A stretch of 17,984 bases of DNA from Verrucomicrobia subdivision 6 bacterium. GTDB lineage: Bacteria > Verrucomicrobiota > Verrucomicrobiia > Methylacidiphilales > Verrucolacustridaceae. The DNA is taken from NCBI GenBank assembly GCA_945866245.1, contig CAMBGW010000012.1, positions 1 through 17,984 of the forward strand. The letters run 5' to 3'. Within the stretch, counting starts at the first letter, position 1. The number at the start of each line of letters is the position of its first letter. Positions 14,134 through 17,984 of this stretch are shown piece by piece. The notes under the pieces are model-generated. The model was not told where the DNA came from and did no database searches. It saw nothing but the letters and a program-made list of their open reading frames with translations. A program made the translations under genes and the position numbers.

Positions 14134-15834
14134 CTAATCCTTATCTCCCATCGTAGCCGAAATCACCTCTTCCGGTGTGGTCATTCCCGAAACTACTTTG
14201 CGAATTCCGTCCTCCCGCAGCACCCGCATCCCCAAATCACGCGCCCGTTGCCGAATCTTCGATACCGGGACCCCCTCGTTAATCAAATGGCGGATCTCGT
14301 CATCCACCACAAAAATTTCAAATATCCCTGCCCGCCCACGATACCCAGTTCCTCGACAGCGATCGCAACCATGCCCCTTGGAAAAACGCGCCTCCGATAA
14401 ATTGGCCGAGAGCAGATTCAACGCACGCAACTCCGCCTCCGTGGGGGTGTAGGGTTGCTTGCAATCAGGACAAATTTTGCGGATCAGTCGCTGGGCCAAG
14501 ACCGCCCGAATCGAAGAGGAAACCAGGAACGGCTTCACCCCCATGTCGACCAAACGGGTGATGGCACTCGGCGCATCATTGGTGTGCAGAGTCGAAAAGA
14601 CCAAGTGCCCCGTCAGCGAAGCATTGATGGCGATCGAGGCCGTTTCTACGTCTCGAATCTCTCCCACCATGATAATATTGGGCGCCTGTCGGAGCATCGC
14701 CCGCAAGGCCGCCGCAAAGGTCATTCCGATCTCCGTATTCACCGCCACCTGATTCACTCCAGGCAACTGATACTCCACCGGATCCTCGACGGTGATCAGC
14801 TTGCGATCGGGCTTGTTGATCGTATTCAAACAGGCGTAGAGCGTGGTCGATTTTCCCGACCCGGTCGGTCCCGTGACGAGAAAGATTCCGTCGGCATAGT
14901 TGATCACCCGCTCCAGAATCGCTTGATCGTCCGCAAAAAATCCCAATTCCGGCAGGCCCAACATCAAATTCTTTTTGTCTAAGATACGCATGACCACCGA
15001 CTCTCCGTGAATCGTCGGCACGGTCGAAACCCGCAAATCCAACGTCGGCCCATCCACCGTGGCCAAGGCAATACGACCGTCCAAAGGTAGCCGCTTCTCT
15101 GCAATACTGATGTTCGACATGATTTTCAGCCGGCTAATGATGCTCGATTGCAGTCGCTTGGGTGGATCTTTCATCTCCTGCATGTTTCCGTCAATTCGGT
15201 AGCGCAGGCGCAATCTCTTCTCCAGCGGCTCAATATGAATGTCACTCGCCCGCAAACGGTGAGCCTCCAAAATCAATCCGTAGACCAGCCGAATGATCGG
15301 CGCATCTCCCTCTCCCGCCTCATCATCTCCTCCAGCTCCACCGGTCTTTAACTCCACCGCGCCTCCATCCATATTCGCCATGAGGGAGGCGAGCGACTCG
15401 TCCGTCTTGCCAAAAAAGCGCACAATCGCGTCATCGATCTTGGCCAACGGAACCACCACCGGTTCCAAATCGGTTTTTAGTAAATACCGCAACGCATCTA
15501 AGGTTTCGAAATCCAGCGGATCAGAAATCGCGATCCTCAGGCCCGAAGGCAGGCGCATCAACGGCAGGGCGTGGTACCTTCGGCTTTCGGCGGGTGGGAT
15601 TGTGGCCAGCACATTTTCGTCCACATGCATAATCGCCGCTTGAAACTCCATTCCGCAATCCTTGGCGACAATCTCCAGAATCTGATCTGGGGTGAGCAAT
15701 CCCCGCTTACTGATCCCCTCCAACGTCGAGTGACCTTGCATCGCCGCTTCTTCCTGACAGGAGGTCATATCCTCCAGACTGACCACCCCAGAGGTCTGCA
15801 GTAACTCCAGCACATAGGCTTCGTTTGAGATCAT
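14134..15834 (-). CDS. Second PilB/GspE-type assembly ATPase
   Basis: This is a 566-residue paralogue of the ATPase encoded immediately downstream, with the same order of parts: N-terminal MshEN-like region (1-140), an acidic Gly-rich linker (about 156-176), SDIHIEP (197-203), RLPLDGRI (248-255), Walker A GPTGSGKS (322-329), TVEDPVEY around E350, Walker B IIMVGEIRD with E392, the His box near H410, and the zinc cysteines C455, C458, C490 and C493. Both copies keep all catalytic motifs, so neither is a pseudogene. The zinc site argues against a PilT retraction motor. The two could serve one machine with different pilins, or a pilus and a type II secretion system. It starts 45 nt after the gatB stop; no ribosome binding site or terminator is visible in the gap. 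Confidence 0.9.
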   Translation of the reverse strand: MISNEAYVLELLQTSGVVSLEDMTSCQEEAAMQGHSTLEGISKRGLLTPDQILEIVAKDCGMEFQAAIMHVDENVLATIPPAESRRYHALPLMRLPSGLRIAISDPLDFETLDALRYLLKTDLEPVVVPLAKIDDAIVRFFGKTDESLASLMANMDGGAVELKTGGAGGDDEAGEGDAPIIRLVYGLILEAHRLRASDIHIEPLEKRLRLRYRIDGNMQEMKDPPKRLQSSIISRLKIMSNISIAEKRLPLDGRIALATVDGPTLDLRVSTVPTIHGESVVMRILDKKNLMLGLPELGFFADDQAILERVINYADGIFLVTGPTGSGKSTTLYACLNTINKPDRKLITVEDPVEYQLPGVNQVAVNTEIGMTFAAALRAMLRQAPNIIMVGEIRDVETASIAINASLTGHLVFSTLHTNDAPSAITRLVDMGVKPFLVSSSIRAVLAQRLIRKICPDCKQPYTPTEAELRALNLLSANLSEARFSKGHGCDRCRGTGYRGRAGIFEIFVVDDEIRHLINEGVPVSKIRQRARDLGMRVLREDGIRKVVSGMTTPEEVISATMGDKD

Positions 15835-15879
15835 GGCTACGTAGAAAACATCGCCTAGGTCGGGGGGTAGGGCAACCGT

Positions 15880-17340
15880 CTAGGCAGACAACTTCGCCTT
15901 CAGAATCTCATCCACCTGCGCAGGATTGGCTTTCCCTTGGCTTTTTTTCATGACAAATCCCTTCAGCGCGTTGATCGCGTTGCTTTTTCCAGCCCGATAA
16001 TCCTCCACACTTCGCGGATTCGCCGCGATCGCCTCATCGCAAAAGACTCCCAAGGCCCCCACATCCGAAATCTGTGCCAGCCCCAACTTCTCCACCAGCG
16101 CCTTGGGGGAAGAAGGATTCGCCATCAGCTCCGCAAACACCTTTTTCCCTTGGGCACTGTTAATGCCCCCCTCCGCCACCAACGTGGCCAACTCCCCAAA
16201 ATACTCCGGCTTGATCGGAGTCGTTGCGGGGTCAGGTTGCGTCGCCAGAAAATCGTTTAGAATCCAGTTAGCTACCGTCGCCTTGTGCTTCGTTCCGGCC
16301 GCCGCCTTTTCGTAGTAACCGCAAAGAGCACGGTCCGCTGCCAAGACACTCGCCTGATAGGCCGTGACTCCATTTTCCTTCATCAATCGATCCTGCAAGG
16401 CCGCTGGTAACTCCGGCAGGCTCTTCTCCGCCGCACTCCGCAAGCCCTGATCCGTTCGCACAGGCAGCAAGTCAGGCTCGGGAAAGTAGCGGTAATCATG
16501 CGCCTTCTCCTTTGTCCGCATGGTGAAGGTTGCCCCCGCTTCATCATCCCACCGCCTCGTCTCATGTTGAATCGCCTCTCCCTTCTCCACCGCCGCAATC
16601 TGGCGGGCAATCTCATACACCAGCGCACGCCGAACCCCGCTGATCGAATTTAAATTCTTCAGCTCCACCTTTGTGCCGAACTCCTGCTGACCCGCAGGTC
16701 GAACCGAAACATTCACGTCACAACGCATCTGACCCTTCTCCATGTCCGCATCGCTCACGTCTCCCGCCAGCAAAACCTGCCGGAGCGATCCCAGAAATGC
16801 GAAAGCTTCCCCCGGGGTCCGCAGATCTGCTTCCGAGACAATCTCCATCAACGGCGTGCCCGCCCGGTTAAAATCAATCCCGCTGCGCTCTTCATAGTGG
16901 AACGATTTTGCCACGTCCTCTTCCAGATGAATCCGCGTCAGCCGTATCGATCTCCTTGCCTTCGCTTCGTCGCTCTCCTGCAGATCTTTGGGAAACAGAA
17001 ACGGATCCAGCCCGACCGTGCCCCCCGCACATAACGGATCGTCAAACTGACTGATCTGATAATTTTTTGGCATATCGGGGTAGAAGTAGTTCTTTCGATC
17101 AAACCGAGCCACCGGGGCAATTCGGCACCCCAACATTAGACCCGTGACAATCGTTCGCCGTATCGCCTCCTCATTCGGCACTGGCAAACTGCCGGGCAGC
17201 CCCAAGCACACCGGGCAGACCTGACTGTTCATCGCCCCGCCATACTGATTGACACATCCGCAAAACATCTTCGTGCGCGTTCGCAACTGCACGTGCACCT
17301 CAAGACCAATGACCGCCTCCCAATTTCCCGAGGAGCTCAT
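15880..17340 (-). CDS. gatB: Aspartyl/glutamyl-tRNA amidotransferase subunit B
   Basis: GatB activates misacylated Glu-tRNA(Gln) or Asp-tRNA(Asn) by phosphorylation and passes it ammonia from GatA, producing Gln-tRNA or Asn-tRNA in the cytoplasm. The 486-residue protein has the normal length. It begins with WEAVIGLEVHVQL (7-19) and carries the zinc cysteines C27, C29, C42 and C45 (FCGC, then VCPVCLGLPG). FDRKNYFYPDMPKNYQISQF follows, then the AGTPLMEIVSE and DVNVSVRP motifs. The C-terminal YqeY-like helical domain ends in GFVMKKSQGKANP and the tRNA-contacting tail. The ATG overlaps the gatA stop as ATGA, so the two subunits are translationally coupled. No gatC is seen in the window; it may lie upstream of gatA. 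Confidence is high. Confidence 0.96.
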   Translation of the reverse strand: MSSSGNWEAVIGLEVHVQLRTRTKMFCGCVNQYGGAMNSQVCPVCLGLPGSLPVPNEEAIRRTIVTGLMLGCRIAPVARFDRKNYFYPDMPKNYQISQFDDPLCAGGTVGLDPFLFPKDLQESDEAKARRSIRLTRIHLEEDVAKSFHYEERSGIDFNRAGTPLMEIVSEADLRTPGEAFAFLGSLRQVLLAGDVSDADMEKGQMRCDVNVSVRPAGQQEFGTKVELKNLNSISGVRRALVYEIARQIAAVEKGEAIQHETRRWDDEAGATFTMRTKEKAHDYRYFPEPDLLPVRTDQGLRSAAEKSLPELPAALQDRLMKENGVTAYQASVLAADRALCGYYEKAAAGTKHKATVANWILNDFLATQPDPATTPIKPEYFGELATLVAEGGINSAQGKKVFAELMANPSSPKALVEKLGLAQISDVGALGVFCDEAIAANPRSVEDYRAGKSNAINALKGFVMKKSQGKANPAQVDEILKAKLSA

Positions 17341-17984
17341 AGCGGCGGCATCCGTTTCCAGAAATCGTGCGCCTGCTCATAAGCATGCGCCGCTTGCAGC
17401 ATTTTTTCTTCGCCGAATCGAGGCCCGATCAGTTGCAGACCGATCGGCAGATTTGATTTCGTAAAACCGCACGGCAAGGAGATCGCGCCGTTGCCCGCCA
17501 GGTTGGTGGAAATGGTGAAAACGTCTGCCAGATACATTTTCAGCGGATCCTGCGTCCGTTCTCCTAAAGGGAAGGCGGGTTCGGGGCTGGTCGGGGTCAG
17601 CAGCAGATCACACTTCGTGAATGCCGATTCGAAATCTTGTCGCAGCAGACCCCGCACCTTCTGCGCCTTGCGATAGTACGCATCCGCATACCCTTGGCTG
17701 AGGACAAAAGTGCCGAGAATAATTCGGCGCTTCACCTCCGGCCCAAATCCCTCCGACCGTGTCCGCTGATAGAGATCCAGCAGATCTTTCGGATCCACCG
17801 CCCGCCGGCCGTAACGGACTCCGTCAAAGCGAGCCAGATTGGCTGAGGCCTCCGCCGTCGCCAAAATGTAGTACACCGCGATCGCGGCAGGGGTGTGGGG
17901 GAGGGACACCTCGACGAGCGTAGCCCCATTTTTTTCAAACCACTGGGAGGCACTTCGGATTGCGGCCTCGGTCTCCGCATTCAT
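17337..17984 (-). CDS. gatA: Glutamyl-tRNA(Gln) amidotransferase subunit A, C-terminal part (cut by window edge)
   Basis: Only the last 215 codons are visible; the frame runs off the right edge and the Met at the edge is an internal codon. The fragment covers the distal part of the amidase-signature fold, with YGRRA, the YRKAQKVR helix, the conserved LLLTPTSPEPAF loop and STNLAGNGAISLPCGF, followed by LPIGLQLIGPRFGEE. These are standard for GatA. The catalytic Ser-cisSer-Lys triad lies in the missing N-terminal half, so it cannot be checked. GatA is the amidase that releases ammonia from glutamine for GatB. Its stop overlaps the gatB start by 4 nt, and the pair leads into the pil genes. Confidence 0.94.
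   Translation of the reverse strand: MNAETEAAIRSASQWFEKNGATLVEVSLPHTPAAIAVYYILATAEASANLARFDGVRYGRRAVDPKDLLDLYQRTRSEGFGPEVKRRIILGTFVLSQGYADAYYRKAQKVRGLLRQDFESAFTKCDLLLTPTSPEPAFPLGERTQDPLKMYLADVFTISTNLAGNGAISLPCGFTKSNLPIGLQLIGPRFGEEKMLQAAHAYEQAHDFWKRMPPL

Noticed and set aside
15835..15879. Separate promoter for the pil genes between gatB and the second ATPase gene
   Set aside because: No -35/-10 pair or -10-like box six bases before the ATG could be found in the 45-nt gap.
1..17984. tRNA, rRNA, CRISPR arrays, insertion sequences, riboswitches
   Set aside because: All gaps are at most about 106 bp and none shows a cloverleaf, repeat-spacer pattern, transposase or terminal inverted repeats.

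Overview
This window (about 18 kb, GC in the upper 50s by eye) is a compact bacterial chromosome segment with seventeen protein genes, almost no spacing and no visible RNA genes, insertion sequences or CRISPR. Gene content (GatB with its zinc cysteines, tandem PilB-type ATPases with PilC, a CCA enzyme with an HD domain, a homing-endonuclease-associated repeat protein, a stand-alone DUF3431 protein) and weak use of Shine-Dalgarno sites suggest a Gram-negative of the PVC group, most likely Verrucomicrobiota. That assignment is inference and only moderately secure.

Layout. (1) 5-1843 (+): a sodium/solute-symporter-like membrane domain fused to a hotdog thioesterase resembling the enediyne enzymes CalE7/SgcE10. 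(2) 1854-5049 (-): a three-gene cluster, read right to left: TIM-barrel sugar isomerase/epimerase-like protein, flippase-like membrane protein, CCA tRNA nucleotidyltransferase. (3) 5050-5155: divergent intergenic region with a G9 tract and several G-runs. (4) 5156-8619 (+): five genes in which every junction is a 4-nt start/stop overlap: acylphosphatase, ABC ATPase, ABC-2 permease, membrane-anchored TPR protein, metallophosphoesterase. (5) 8620-8705: a 33% GC island with a near-consensus promoter. (6) 8706-9566 (+): a protein made of four homing-endonuclease-associated repeats and no nuclease domain; 9624-10505 (+): a secreted protein of unknown function. (7) 10496-17984 (-), read right to left: gatA (3' part only), gatB, two PilB/GspE ATPases, pilC and DUF3431, packed as one probable transcription unit.

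How the genes fit together: gatA/gatB supply amidotransferase activity for Gln/Asn-tRNA, and cca finishes tRNA 3' ends. The PilB-PilB-PilC set is the inner-membrane motor and platform of a type IV pilus or type II secretion machine. The ABC pair plus TPR protein probably form one exporter-like membrane unit.

The main points for a second look are the transporter-thioesterase fusion with an Asn in place of the usual catalytic Asp; the stand-alone repeat protein beside an AT-rich promoter island; an apparent switch in GC skew near 8 kb, independent of gene direction and with the polarity of a replication terminus; and hints of leaderless starts for three plus-strand genes.
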